Shown in pieces: positions 1 to 7,410 of a stretch of DNA of 32,125 bases. The stretch covers positions 1 to 32,125 of the forward strand of contig JAHLFT010000076.1 of the NCBI GenBank assembly GCA_018883635.1, read 5' to 3'. This stretch comes from Candidatus Lactobacillus pullistercoris (GTDB lineage Bacteria; Bacillota; Bacilli; Lactobacillales; Lactobacillaceae). The position numbers and the translations under genes were made by a program. Each line of letters begins with the position of its first letter. Within the stretch, counting starts at the first letter, position 1. The notes under the pieces were generated by a model. The model was not told the origin of the DNA. It worked only from the letters and a program-made list of their open reading frames with translations, and did not search any database.

Positions 1-1028
1 TGCCAGAAACCCATGATTAAGAACAACAGGAAGTAAGAAACTTGTGATAATCTAATTCGATTCTTGAACAATTTTTTCTTCATTGCAAAGAAAGTGAACC
101 GCATGTAGATGTAATCACGGAACCAGAATGACAAAGTCATATGCCAACGATTCCAGAAATCCTTAATGTTCTTAGAAATAAATGGCTTGTTAAAGTTCAT
201 TGGCGTATGAATTCCCATAAAGTATGAGATTGATACCGCAAACAATGAATAACCTGCAAAGTCAAAGAATAGATACATACTGTAACAATACATATATGCT
301 AAGACCCACCATGAAAGCTTCAAGCCGCCAACGCCATTACCAACAATAAGTGCAGCCTGACTAATTTTAGGTAACCAATATGTTCCAAAGAACCAGCCTA
401 AAATAAATTTATATAGGAATCCTTGGAATAAATAGCGCACCGCATATTGTAAATCAGTAATATAGTCTTCTCGACTTGGCACCTTATCAAAATCCTTCTT
501 AAACCGACGATAACGGTCAATAGGTCCTGAAGAAATCGTTGGGAAGAATAATAGAAATCTAGCATAAGTACCAGGTTCAATTTTCTTTATTGCCCCATCA
601 CGAGTTTCCATAATCACTTGTACGTTTTTAAATGTAATATATGAAATACCTAAAAATCCAACAACAAATGGTACAGTACCTACCGGCATTACTGTCAAAA
701 CTTTAACCGCTGTTAACGGCAAAATTGCTAAAATTACAGCAATATAGAAGATCCAAGTTTTATTAGGACTTCCCTTTTTAGTTCGATAATGTGCATAAGC
801 AAAGGTAACAATAAATTCATATATCAAATAAAGAATTAAGTTAATACCTTGTTGCCAATGCGTACCATCAAAAATAAGAAATAAGAAAACTAGTGAGAAG
901 ATTGCTTCATAAGTCTTAAAACGACGGCCATTATATAAACCAATTACCATTGGAATCAAAGCAATTAATAACCAAATAAAGTACTGAGGATTTGAGTAAG
1001 GCTGTAAGTTAATGAAATTAAAATTCAC
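1..1028 (-). CDS. dltB: DltB, MBOAT-family D-alanyl transferase (partial, C-terminus outside window)
   Basis: Integral membrane O-acyltransferase that moves D-alanine from DltC across the membrane toward lipoteichoic acid. The minus-strand reading from 1028 to the window edge is open for about 342 residues and strongly hydrophobic. It carries the MBOAT signature around residues 285-300 (FWNRWHMTLSFWFRDY) and ends in MGFW; the next codon begins CA and should be the catalytic His of the GFWHG motif, split by the window boundary. The start is a GTG whose G is the last base of the dltA TAG stop (1-nt overlap), which implies translational coupling. The protein starts VNFNFINLQPYS. Family members are about 400 aa, so roughly 60 residues are missing. 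dltC and dltD would be expected to follow beyond base 1. Confidence 0.93.
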   Translation of the reverse strand, partial: MNFNFINLQPYSNPQYFIWLLIALIPMVIGLYNGRRFKTYEAIFSLVFLFLIFDGTHWQQGINLILYLIYEFIVTFAYAHYRTKKGSPNKTWIFYIAVILAILPLTAVKVLTVMPVGTVPFVVGFLGISYITFKNVQVIMETRDGAIKKIEPGTYARFLLFFPTISSGPIDRYRRFKKDFDKVPSREDYITDLQYAVRYLFQGFLYKFILGWFFGTYWLPKISQAALIVGNGVGGLKLSWWVLAYMYCYSMYLFFDFAGYSLFAVSISYFMGIHTPMNFNKPFISKNIKDFWNRWHMTLSFWFRDYIYMRFTFFAMKKKLFKNRIRLSQVSYFLLFLIMGFW

Positions 1029-2536
1029 TACTTATTAACCTCCTTAATAACGGCTTTAATATCCACTTTACCGTTTTGAGAAATTGGTAATGCATCACGG
1101 TAAACAAATCTCTGTGGAATCATGTATGGCATGACATTCTTAGCTAAATCTTCTCTAATTAACTTAGTAAGTTCAGCATCTGAATACTTACGACGAACAT
1201 CATCTTTTAATTCGATTTCCGCTACAATTTGTTTTACTGCATGATCCTTACTGTATTTAGGAGCTGCAACACCGTAACGAACTAATTCATTTTTAGTTAA
1301 ATAGAAGTTAATTTCTTCTAGCTCAATTCTGTAACCATTGAACTTGATTTGGAAATCAATTCTACCACGGTAAAAGAGCATGTCACCATCAAAGAACCCA
1401 GCGTCTCCTGTACGATAGCTTGGATATTCGTCACCATCATTCTTAAAGAAAGCTGCCTCAGTTTTTTCTGGATTATTCAAATAGCCCTTTGAAACGCTTG
1501 GACCTGAAAGAATAATTTCTCCTTCGCCCGGCTTATCGCCCTTAGTCGTATCAATTGTGATCTTAGTATCATCTTTTGCACGACCAATTGGCAAACGATC
1601 ATATTTTTCAAGAATCTCATCAGTAATCTCAACTTGAGTAACGGCAACTGTTGTTTCAGTTGGACCATATGTATTGAAAATATGTGATTCTGGGAACTTC
1701 TTTTTAAGCATTGCTGCTTCTGTATGAGGTAATTCTTCACCACAGAATAAGAAGTGAGTTAAATCTGGATGATGCTCGCCATCAAAAGTCTTATCCAAGA
1801 AGCACATTTGTGCAAATGATGGGGTAGATACCCAAACATTGAATTGCAATTTTGGTAATGTGCTAAATAATTGTGCAAAGTTTTGCGTAACATCATGTGG
1901 CAAAACTACTAACTTGCCACCTGCAGTTAAAGCAGGATACAAGCTCATCACTGATAAATCAAATGAATATGGTGCTTGTGCTAAAAAGCTAGGGTGCTCT
2001 GGTAAATTAAAGTCCGCTAATTCCCAATTTACAAAACTAAGTAAATTATCATGACTAATTTGAACACCTTTTGGCTTACCAGTAGTACCAGAAGTAAAGA
2101 TAATGTAGTAGTTTTCGTCGCCTTTGACAAAATTACTCTCGTCAATTTCATAATCACCATCTGTTACATCTGCTGGTGTAATTACTTGGACACCTGGCAA
2201 ATCGACATCAGGTAATTCATCAATTGCAAGAACCACACTTGATTTAGAAACTTCTTGAATCATTGATAAGCGTTCGCTATTAGAATAGCTAGCAATTGGA
2301 ATATAAGCGTGGCCACTCTTGACACAGCCTAAAAAACTAGCGACCATTTCAAAGTTTTGACCACCCCAAATCATAATTGGTTCATGATTTGGTAATTTTT
2401 CTAATTTATGAGCCCATGCATCAGAACGCTTTTTCAAATCACCGTAAGTATTAACTTCGCCTAGATAATTATATGCTTCACGCTCTGGATCATTGACTGC
2501 AATCTCATCAATTCTTTTAATTATATCTTTTATCAT
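1028..2536 (-). CDS. dltA: DltA, D-alanine--D-alanyl carrier protein ligase
   Basis: Cytosolic adenylate-forming enzyme that activates D-Ala with ATP and loads it on the phosphopantetheine of DltC, the first step of teichoic-acid D-alanylation. All core adenylation motifs are visible: the P-loop-like FTSGTTGKPKG (about residues 147-157), NTYGPTET, YRTGD, GRIDFQIKFNGYRIE, and the C-terminal catalytic Lys in PISQNGKVDIK. At 502 aa it is normal length. I place the start at the ATG at 2536 (MIKDIIKR), because AGGTG lies 6 nt upstream; the GTG at 2545 is in frame but sits inside that SD. It follows dltX by 14 nt and overlaps dltB by 1 nt, so the three genes form one transcript. Confidence 0.97.
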   Translation of the reverse strand: MIKDIIKRIDEIAVNDPEREAYNYLGEVNTYGDLKKRSDAWAHKLEKLPNHEPIMIWGGQNFEMVASFLGCVKSGHAYIPIASYSNSERLSMIQEVSKSSVVLAIDELPDVDLPGVQVITPADVTDGDYEIDESNFVKGDENYYIIFTSGTTGKPKGVQISHDNLLSFVNWELADFNLPEHPSFLAQAPYSFDLSVMSLYPALTAGGKLVVLPHDVTQNFAQLFSTLPKLQFNVWVSTPSFAQMCFLDKTFDGEHHPDLTHFLFCGEELPHTEAAMLKKKFPESHIFNTYGPTETTVAVTQVEITDEILEKYDRLPIGRAKDDTKITIDTTKGDKPGEGEIILSGPSVSKGYLNNPEKTEAAFFKNDGDEYPSYRTGDAGFFDGDMLFYRGRIDFQIKFNGYRIELEEINFYLTKNELVRYGVAAPKYSKDHAVKQIVAEIELKDDVRRKYSDAELTKLIREDLAKNVMPYMIPQRFVYRDALPISQNGKVDIKAVIKEVNK

Positions 2537-2550
2537 TAATAGCACCTGCC

Positions 2551-2703
2551 TTAAAATTCGTTATAAATAAAGTGAACAGAATTCAAGCCACTATATTCAT
2601 ATAAATAAATCAGGGCCATTAGGATAGCAAAATAAATAATTGTCTTAAGGACAAACATCCCAACGAGTTTGCCTTTAGATTCAACTTTCTTTGTCTTTTC
2701 CAT
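2551..2703 (-). CDS. dltX: DltX, small membrane protein of the D-alanylation operon (50 aa)
   Basis: A 50-residue gene encoded from ATG 2703 to TAA 2551, with SD GAGGGAG just upstream. The product starts MEKTKKVESKGKLVG, has one transmembrane helix (about residues 14-36) and ends in FIYNEF, the conserved C-terminal motif of DltX. DltX is required for D-alanylation in bacilli. Published mechanistic work on the pathway assigns an acyl-carrying role to the conserved Tyr near its C-terminus; here that is Tyr47. First gene of the dlt operon, as usual in Firmicutes. It is short enough to be missed by automated gene calling. Identification rests on position, size, topology and the C-terminal motif, all of which fit. 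Confidence 0.93.
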   Translation of the reverse strand: MEKTKKVESKGKLVGMFVLKTIIYFAILMALIYLYEYSGLNSVHFIYNEF

Positions 2704-2739
2704 TTTTCTCCCTCGGTTTTACTTTTTAGGCTCTATCTT

Positions 2740-2760
2740 ACTACAAATATATGTAGTCAA
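2740..2760 (-). promoter_or_regulatory. dlt operon promoter region with perfect inverted repeat
   Basis: On the minus strand TTGACT (2760-2755) is a good -35 box about 50 nt upstream of the dltX start. A perfect inverted repeat ACTACA-N6-TGTAGT (2740-2757) overlaps its end, so a repressor bound there would block RNA polymerase. The -10 is less clear (GATAGA at 17-nt spacing, or TAAGAT closer in). The regulator is unknown; the half-site resembles TACA/TGTA operators of BlaI/CopY-type proteins, but the 6-nt centre differs from the known 2-nt spacing. Confidence 0.5.
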
Positions 2761-2840
2761 AAAGCACTCATGCTATATTTTAACAAATTTAAACAATTAG
2801 AAGAATCAAAGCATACTATTAAAATCCGTCTGCGATTCAA

Positions 2841-3152
2841 TTATTGATTTAATTTTTTAGCATTACCATATGCTAAAAAGATTGGAATCGAAATAACTAC
2901 TGGAACAAAGATCAGTGCAAAGATGGCTAAAATTAATACCTTACTTGGATTAAGCCATCTTTTAGACTTAGCAGTTACTAAAACAAAAAGTGCAAATAAA
3001 ACAATAAAGATTAGTAAAACAAGGAAGAGATAACTACCTGTCTCTTCTTGACTTGTTTGGAATAAATAGAGCCATGCAGAAGCTGGAAGTAGGCATAACC
3101 AACCAGCTAATCGTAACCAAAAGACAATTTTTTTATTATATTCTTGTTTCAT
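2841..3152 (-). CDS. Small membrane protein of unknown function
   Basis: A 103-aa protein starting MKQEYNKKIVFWLRL, with SD AAGGAG 6 nt before ATG 3152. Three hydrophobic segments are evident (about residues 9-30, 40-60 and 70-93), with a basic loop KSKRWLNPSK between the second and third and a polar tail. No family motif recognised. It lies 8 nt downstream of the propeller-like protein gene and its SD touches that gene's stop region, so the two are almost certainly co-transcribed and perhaps act together at the membrane. No clear intrinsic terminator follows before the dlt promoter region. Confidence 0.7.
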   Translation of the reverse strand: MKQEYNKKIVFWLRLAGWLCLLPASAWLYLFQTSQEETGSYLFLVLLIFIVLFALFVLVTAKSKRWLNPSKVLILAIFALIFVPVVISIPIFLAYGNAKKLNQ

Positions 3153-3160
3153 TTTTCTCC

Positions 3161-4300
3161 TTAATTACCAAATAGCGCATTAATGTTTATTGAAAGGATG
3201 CGATCCATAATCATAATATTCGGCTTAGCATATTGCCTAGAGCCAGATTCAAATAGACAAAGTAGTTGTCCTTTATAAGCAACAATTTGCTCCAAATATG
3301 GCGGCATAGAAATCACTAATTCCGCATTTTTTTCATCAAGTGCATGTAAGGCCGTTGACGGAAATATATATAATTTGGAATCCTTACTACCATAAGATTG
3401 ACTCACAAATATTTTATTATCATAAATGGCAATTCCTTGAACCTGCTTATCCATTGAAGTTACTCCATCTGGATCAGACCATGAAATTGTACCAGTTACT
3501 GATTTTATTTCATTATTACTGATTGAATTTTTATTTTTTCCACTTCTAGAAATTGTATAACTAGCAACGCGCCCACGTTTATACATATTAAATAATCCAA
3601 CAAATAATTGATTATCATAATAAGTTACTGTCGAAGCTCGTTCAAGTGTCGGAATGGAAATCTCATGAATATACTCAATCGGTGAATGCCGTTTTTCATC
3701 ATATTTTCCAATCTCTTTTACTGGAAATGCCATTAAAGCTGAAGATTTTCCGATTGAACCGGTCAACCAGACATTTTTCCCCACCGGATCATAGGCAATT
3801 CCGCCTAAATGTGGCTTACCTTTAACCTGAATTGTTTTAAAATATTTACCAGTTCTTCTATCGATGACATAAATAACTGAAGCATGTTCATGATCCCCAT
3901 CATAAGCCGTAATTAAAATATATTTACCAGCAACTGTTAAACCTTGTGGCGTCATTTTAGTAGCCGTATCAAAATTACCGGTCTTAAAATTATAACTTTT
4001 TGTTGAAATGAGTCCCGGAATGACAAAATCTTTTCCATCCCACGTTCTTGGTGGTACATAATTTGACACCTTATTAATGAAGGAATATTTTTTCTTAAGC
4101 TGTTTTTGATAAAAAGAATTGCTATACCAAGCCGCATTGGTATTAGTTCCATCTTGAGCCTTGACCACTTTTGGGCGATTAACATTTAATTCATGTTCTT
4201 CATACCACTGATAGCCAAAATAGCCTGCGATGCCAATGACGGCACCTGCAATTAGAAGTAAAACAAAGATTTTGATTATTCGCCCTAACTTTTTGACCAA
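3161..4300 (-). CDS. Membrane-anchored extracellular beta-propeller-like protein
   Basis: 379 aa, starting at a TTG (4300) with AAGGA 8 nt upstream; no better ATG precedes the hydrophobic N-terminus. Residues about 8-30 form a signal anchor after a KK-rich start, so the rest is probably outside the cell. The body shows repeated short strand patterns typical of YncE/NHL-like propellers: GLTVAGKYILITAYDG, IYVIDRRTGKYFKTI, GGIAYDPVGKNVWLTG, GIAIYDNKIFVSQSYG, QIVAYKGQLLCLFESG. No catalytic motif is apparent. It precedes the small membrane gene in the same operon and neighbours the dlt operon. A role at the cell wall is plausible but only inferred. Propeller repeats were judged by eye. Confidence 0.7.
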   Translation of the reverse strand: MVKKLGRIIKIFVLLLIAGAVIGIAGYFGYQWYEEHELNVNRPKVVKAQDGTNTNAAWYSNSFYQKQLKKKYSFINKVSNYVPPRTWDGKDFVIPGLISTKSYNFKTGNFDTATKMTPQGLTVAGKYILITAYDGDHEHASVIYVIDRRTGKYFKTIQVKGKPHLGGIAYDPVGKNVWLTGSIGKSSALMAFPVKEIGKYDEKRHSPIEYIHEISIPTLERASTVTYYDNQLFVGLFNMYKRGRVASYTISRSGKNKNSISNNEIKSVTGTISWSDPDGVTSMDKQVQGIAIYDNKIFVSQSYGSKDSKLYIFPSTALHALDEKNAELVISMPPYLEQIVAYKGQLLCLFESGSRQYAKPNIMIMDRILSININALFGN

Positions 4301-4461
4301 AAATTATTTCCTTTCTAAACAATTTTCTATAGTTCTTATATTGTTAATTATTATAAATGAAATTAATACTATGCAAAATACCATTATGCATAAGTTTATT
4401 CCAATAATTAGCCAATTTTTTTGTTATATTACATAAATATAAACAAATTTGTCACACTTTT

Positions 4462-4494
4462 TTCACAATTAATTAGTATTATATAAATTGTAGC
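4462..4494 (+). promoter_or_regulatory. Conserved block upstream of putative sRNA 1
   Basis: 33-nt element identical at 30 of 33 positions to 4711-4743. It contains TTCACAATTAA followed by TATTATATAAATTGTAGC. The AT-rich part offers -10 hexamers (TATTAT or TATAAA), but no consensus -35 lies 16-18 nt upstream in either copy. The conserved TTCACAATTAA may therefore be an activator site, or part of a short-spacer promoter. Promoter function is inferred from position directly before the first stem of the RNA. Confidence 0.5.
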
Positions 4495-4657
4495 GAACGA
4501 GATTAAGGAAAAATTCGTCCGATACAATTCAACTTTTTTGTTTTTCATTCATACTCCTCCAAGTAAATAATGAAAATAAAAACGATTGGCTTTTTCGCCA
4601 ATTTCATATCTATCCCTTTCAGCTCACGTGCGTTGCGTGAGCTTTTCTTTTTGTTTT
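4486..4657 (+). ncRNA. Putative small RNA, copy 1, with anti-Shine-Dalgarno loop
   Basis: No conventional gene lies here. Read on the plus strand the segment folds as follows. (1) A 5' stem pairs AATTGTA (4486-4492) plus CGAACGAG (4494-4501) with TTCGTCCG (4514-4521) plus TACAATT (4523-4529). (2) After a linker ending ACTTTTTT, an 8-bp stem TTTTCATT (4542-4549)/AATGAAAA (4569-4576) exposes a 19-nt loop with CTCCTCC (4554-4560). (3) A small hairpin ATTGGC/GCCAAT follows. (4) A terminator AGCTCACG/CGTGAGCT with a T-rich tail ends it. The loop is complementary to GGAGG plus a downstream ATG, as in streptococcal csRNAs. The 5' end and expression are inferred. No Rfam family recognised. Confidence 0.55.
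4621..4657 (+). terminator. Intrinsic terminator of putative sRNA 1
   Basis: Hairpin AGCTCACG-N7-CGTGAGCT (4621-4643) followed by a long T-rich run up to 4657. The run is on the plus strand only, so it ends plus-strand transcription. The upstream annotated gene is on the minus strand, so no plus-strand protein gene explains it. Confidence 0.85.
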
Positions 4658-4710
4658 AAAAAAATCGCTTATCTTTCTTTACCATTTCATAAGAATTTAT
4701 ACATTTTTAG

Positions 4711-4743
4711 TTCACAATTAACACGTATTATATAAATTGTAGC
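4711..4743 (+). promoter_or_regulatory. Conserved block upstream of putative sRNA 2
   Basis: Second copy of the 33-nt element at 4462-4494, exactly 249 bp downstream. It differs at three adjacent positions (CAC for TTA). The sequence around it is otherwise largely diverged, which suggests selection on this block. Confidence 0.5.
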
Positions 4744-4857
4744 AAGGAAGAAAAAACTTGTTACATACTCCCACTTTTTTATTTCATTCATTCTTACTCC
4801 TCCAAAGTAGATGAAACTAATAAGGCTCGCAAAGTTTGCGAGCCTTTTCCTTTTTCT
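4738..4857 (+). ncRNA. Putative small RNA, copy 2, with anti-Shine-Dalgarno loop
   Basis: Paralogue of the unit at 4486-4657. The 5' stem is TGTAGCAAG (4738-4746) with CTTGTTACA (4757-4765), nine pairs including one G-U. It sits in the same place as copy 1 but with different bases, so pairing is kept while sequence changes. The linker CCACTTTTTT matches copy 1. A stem TTTCAT (4782-4787)/ATGAAA (4811-4816) exposes CTCCTCC (4797-4803) in its loop, and the transcript ends at a strong terminator. Loop and flank complement GGAGGAG-N5-ATG. It lacks the extra small hairpin of copy 1. Expected length is about 120 nt. Direction is set by the terminator; expression is not proven. Confidence 0.57.
4824..4857 (+). 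terminator. Intrinsic terminator of putative sRNA 2
   Basis: Hairpin GGCTCGC-N7-GCGAGCC (4824-4844), then TTTTCCTTTTTCTT. T-rich tail on the plus strand. It ends about 45 nt before the cbpB start, so it also insulates that gene. Confidence 0.88.
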
Positions 4858-4902
4858 TCATTTCTAGTAAGATAAAGTTAAAAAAGAAAGGTAAGTGTTT
4901 TC

Positions 4903-5382
4903 ATGTTTTCCCCCGCTATCAAACATCTTATCGAAGAAAAATCGGGATCTTTTCTTATTCCGGCGAGTCGGATTGCCTTTGTTCAAGATGACAATCCGTT
5001 ATATCACGCCTTCTTAATTTTGACTAAAGTTAAATATTCTAAAATTCCTGTTTTAGACAAAGAACGGCATGTCGTTGGCTTAATCAGCTTAGCAATGATT
5101 ACTGATAAAATGCTGCAGACTGATGAAATTTCAACTGATCCCTTAAATGAATTACAAGTGCGCGATGTTATGCAAAAAGAAGTATCGACAATTAATTTCG
5201 TCCAAACTACACTTGAAAGTCAGCTTCATCTATTAATTGATAATGCCTTTCTTCCCGTAGTTGACGATAGAGGCGTGTTTCAAGGACTATTAACAAGACG
5301 TGAGTGGATTAAGGCCTTTAATTACGTAGTTCATACATTTGATATAAAATATGATGTTAGTGAAAAAATGAGTGTTAAGTAA
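4903..5382 (+). CDS. cbpB: CbpB/DarB-type cyclic-di-AMP-binding CBS protein
   Basis: 159 aa with two CBS domains (about residues 14-72 and 82-140) and nothing else, the layout of B. subtilis DarB (YkuL) and Listeria CbpB. The N-terminus resembles that family: SGSFLIPASRIAFVQDDNPLYHAFLILTKVKYSKIPVLD. These receptors bind c-di-AMP and, when unliganded, act on partners such as Rel and pyruvate carboxylase; family knowledge, not visible here. ATG 4903 follows AAAGG at a rather long spacing. The nearby P-type ATPase and Na+/H+ antiporter fit a theme of ion homeostasis. Nucleotide binding cannot be confirmed from sequence alone; the general call of a CBS-pair protein is safe. Confidence 0.85.
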   Translation: MFSPAIKHLIEEKSGSFLIPASRIAFVQDDNPLYHAFLILTKVKYSKIPVLDKERHVVGLISLAMITDKMLQTDEISTDPLNELQVRDVMQKEVSTINFVQTTLESQLHLLIDNAFLPVVDDRGVFQGLLTRREWIKAFNYVVHTFDIKYDVSEKMSVK

Positions 5383-5396
5383 AATACTCATTTTTA
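5364..5396 (+). terminator. Terminator overlapping the cbpB stop codon
   Basis: AAAATGAGT and ACTCATTTTT form a hairpin whose loop contains the TAA stop (5380-5382), followed by TTTTTATTTTG. Confidence 0.75.
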
Positions 5397-5474
5397 TTTT
5401 GCTTTCTAATTTAGAATGATTATAATCTAGATATAGATAAAAATAATATTTCTATTTTGTGGGGGAAGAGATTT

Positions 5475-7349
5475 ATGATTAAACGCCAATGGAAATTTTT
5501 GGTAGTTTTACTTGCAGGTGCTTTAAGTGCCATTTTTGACTTTGGCTTACATTTGCAACCTATTTTTACCAATTTCACATTTATGGGTGTAACAGGCATC
5601 ACCTATTCTGAAATTTTAATTGATATTATTGGTATTTACACTGCCATTAATATGGCAATTGAAATGATCGGTGATATTAGAAGAGGACGCTGGGGTGTCG
5701 ACGTTCTTGCAATTATCGCCATTGTTTCAACAATGATTATTCGTAATTACTGGGCAGCTTGGATGATCTTAGTAATGTTCACCGGTGGTGAATCACTTGA
5801 AGATTACGCAACAAGTCAAGCTGACAAGGAATTACGTTCACTTCTTGATAACACACCTCGTAAGGCCAATAAGTTAGTAAACGGCCAAATCAGCGAAGTT
5901 GATGTTGATGATCTTAAGATTGGTGATCATGTTTTAATCAAGCCAGCAGAACAAGTTCCTGTTGACGGTAAGATTTTAAAAGGTGATTCCAGCTTCGATC
6001 AATCATCACTTACTGGTGAATCAGTGCCGGTGGCTAAAAAGCCGGGCGACGAATTAATGTCTGGTTCAATTAACGGTGATGTTGCCGTTGAAATGGAAGT
6101 AACTAAATTAGCTAAAGATTCTGAATATCAGTCAATCGTTGCTTTAGTTAAATCTTCTGAAGCTCAACCAGCTAAATTCGTTAAAATGGCTGACCGTTAC
6201 GCCGTTCCATTTACGATTATTTCTTTAATCATTGGTTTTGTAGCCATGGCAATGGGTGGTTGGAACTTTACTCGTTTTGCGGAAGTTATGGTTGTGGCTT
6301 CTCCATGTCCATTACTAATTGCAGCTCCTGTTGCTTTAGTATCAGGAATGAGTTCAATGTCACGTCACCACATCATTGTTAAGTCTGGTCCAACACTTGA
6401 AAAATTATCACGTGCTAAGACTTTTGCCTTTGATAAGACCGGTACTTTAACGCAAAACAAGCTAGAAGTTAGCGACATTATTCCTAGTGCTGACTTTAAT
6501 GAAAAAGAAATTCAAAGCTTGGCTGCTAGTGTTGAACAACAATCATCACATATTATTGCTACTTCTTTAGTTGAAAGTACTGCAAAAGATGAAATTAAAC
6601 CAGTAACTGATTTAAAGGAAACAACTGGTCAAGGTGTTGAAGGAACTGTTGATGGCAAACAAGTTAAAGTTGGTAAACTTAGCTTTGTTGCTCCTGAACA
6701 TGAAGGAATTGATGCGGGTGCCACTGCTGTTTATGTATCAATCAATGGTCAATTCGCCGGTTACATTACCTTTAAGGATCAAATTAGACCAGAAACGCCA
6801 GAAACAATTGCGCGTCTTCGCCGTCAAGGTGCAAAGCAAATTATAATGTTAACTGGTGATCACAGAAATGTTGCTGATCAAATTGCTAGTGCTGCTGGTA
6901 TTAATGATAGCGAAGTTAAGGCTGACCTTCTTCCAAAACAAAAGATTGAAGCAATTAAGGGAGTTCCAGCCGACTTACGTCCGGTAGTAATGACAGGTGA
7001 TGGCGTTAACGATGCTCCAAGTTTAACTGCTGCTGACGTTGGTATTGCTATGGGTGCCAAGGGTGCTACTGCTGCTAGTGAAAGTGCTGATGCCGTTATT
7101 ATGGTTAACGACTTAAGTAAGGTTAACGATGCAGTTGCGATTGGTAAACATACGATGAAGGTTGCTAACATCGATGTTTTAACAGCTATCACAATCGTTA
7201 TTATTTTGGAAATTATTGCTGCAACTGGTGTAATTCCAGCATTTATTGGGGCAATCTTGCAGGAAGTTGTTGATTTAATTACGATTTGTTTAGCATTGCT
7301 TGCTAAGACTGAACCTAAGAATCCTTCACAAACGGGATTAAAAGAATAA
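5475..7349 (+). CDS. P1B-type heavy-metal-translocating ATPase without N-terminal metal-binding domain
   Basis: 624 aa from ATG 5475, preceded by GGGGGAAGAG; an in-frame TTG at 5457 is upstream of this SD and unlikely. P-type hallmarks are complete: TGES in the actuator loop (about residue 180), DKTGTLT phosphorylation site (about 320), TGD, and GDGVNDAPSL in the hinge. The transport helix carries SPCPL (about 276), the P1B metal motif variant rather than CPC, so Cu(I) is less likely than Co/Fe/Zn-type ions. The last helices have LQEVVDL instead of the HEGG seen in typical SPC-type pumps. The N-domain has SSHI where most P1B ATPases have HP. No HMA domain or His-rich tail is present. Ion specificity therefore cannot be assigned. 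Export from the cytosol is expected. Confidence 0.88.
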   Translation: MIKRQWKFLVVLLAGALSAIFDFGLHLQPIFTNFTFMGVTGITYSEILIDIIGIYTAINMAIEMIGDIRRGRWGVDVLAIIAIVSTMIIRNYWAAWMILVMFTGGESLEDYATSQADKELRSLLDNTPRKANKLVNGQISEVDVDDLKIGDHVLIKPAEQVPVDGKILKGDSSFDQSSLTGESVPVAKKPGDELMSGSINGDVAVEMEVTKLAKDSEYQSIVALVKSSEAQPAKFVKMADRYAVPFTIISLIIGFVAMAMGGWNFTRFAEVMVVASPCPLLIAAPVALVSGMSSMSRHHIIVKSGPTLEKLSRAKTFAFDKTGTLTQNKLEVSDIIPSADFNEKEIQSLAASVEQQSSHIIATSLVESTAKDEIKPVTDLKETTGQGVEGTVDGKQVKVGKLSFVAPEHEGIDAGATAVYVSINGQFAGYITFKDQIRPETPETIARLRRQGAKQIIMLTGDHRNVADQIASAAGINDSEVKADLLPKQKIEAIKGVPADLRPVVMTGDGVNDAPSLTAADVGIAMGAKGATAASESADAVIMVNDLSKVNDAVAIGKHTMKVANIDVLTAITIVIILEIIAATGVIPAFIGAILQEVVDLITICLALLAKTEPKNPSQTGLKE

Positions 7350-7370
7350 AGAATATTTTTAAATATTAAG

Positions 7371-7410
7371 CAAAAGAAGAATGATGATCATCCATTATTC
7401 TTCTTTTTTT
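7371..7410. terminator. Bidirectional terminator between ATPase and ABC exporter genes
   Basis: AAGAAGAAT/ATTCTTCTT hairpin with A-rich 5' and T-rich 3' flanks, placed between the two converging genes and touching the stop of the minus-strand ABC gene. Confidence 0.85.

Noticed and set aside
6878..7192. Long open frame antisense to the P-type ATPase gene
   Set aside because: Low-complexity composition and no SD; it is a shadow of the coding strand.
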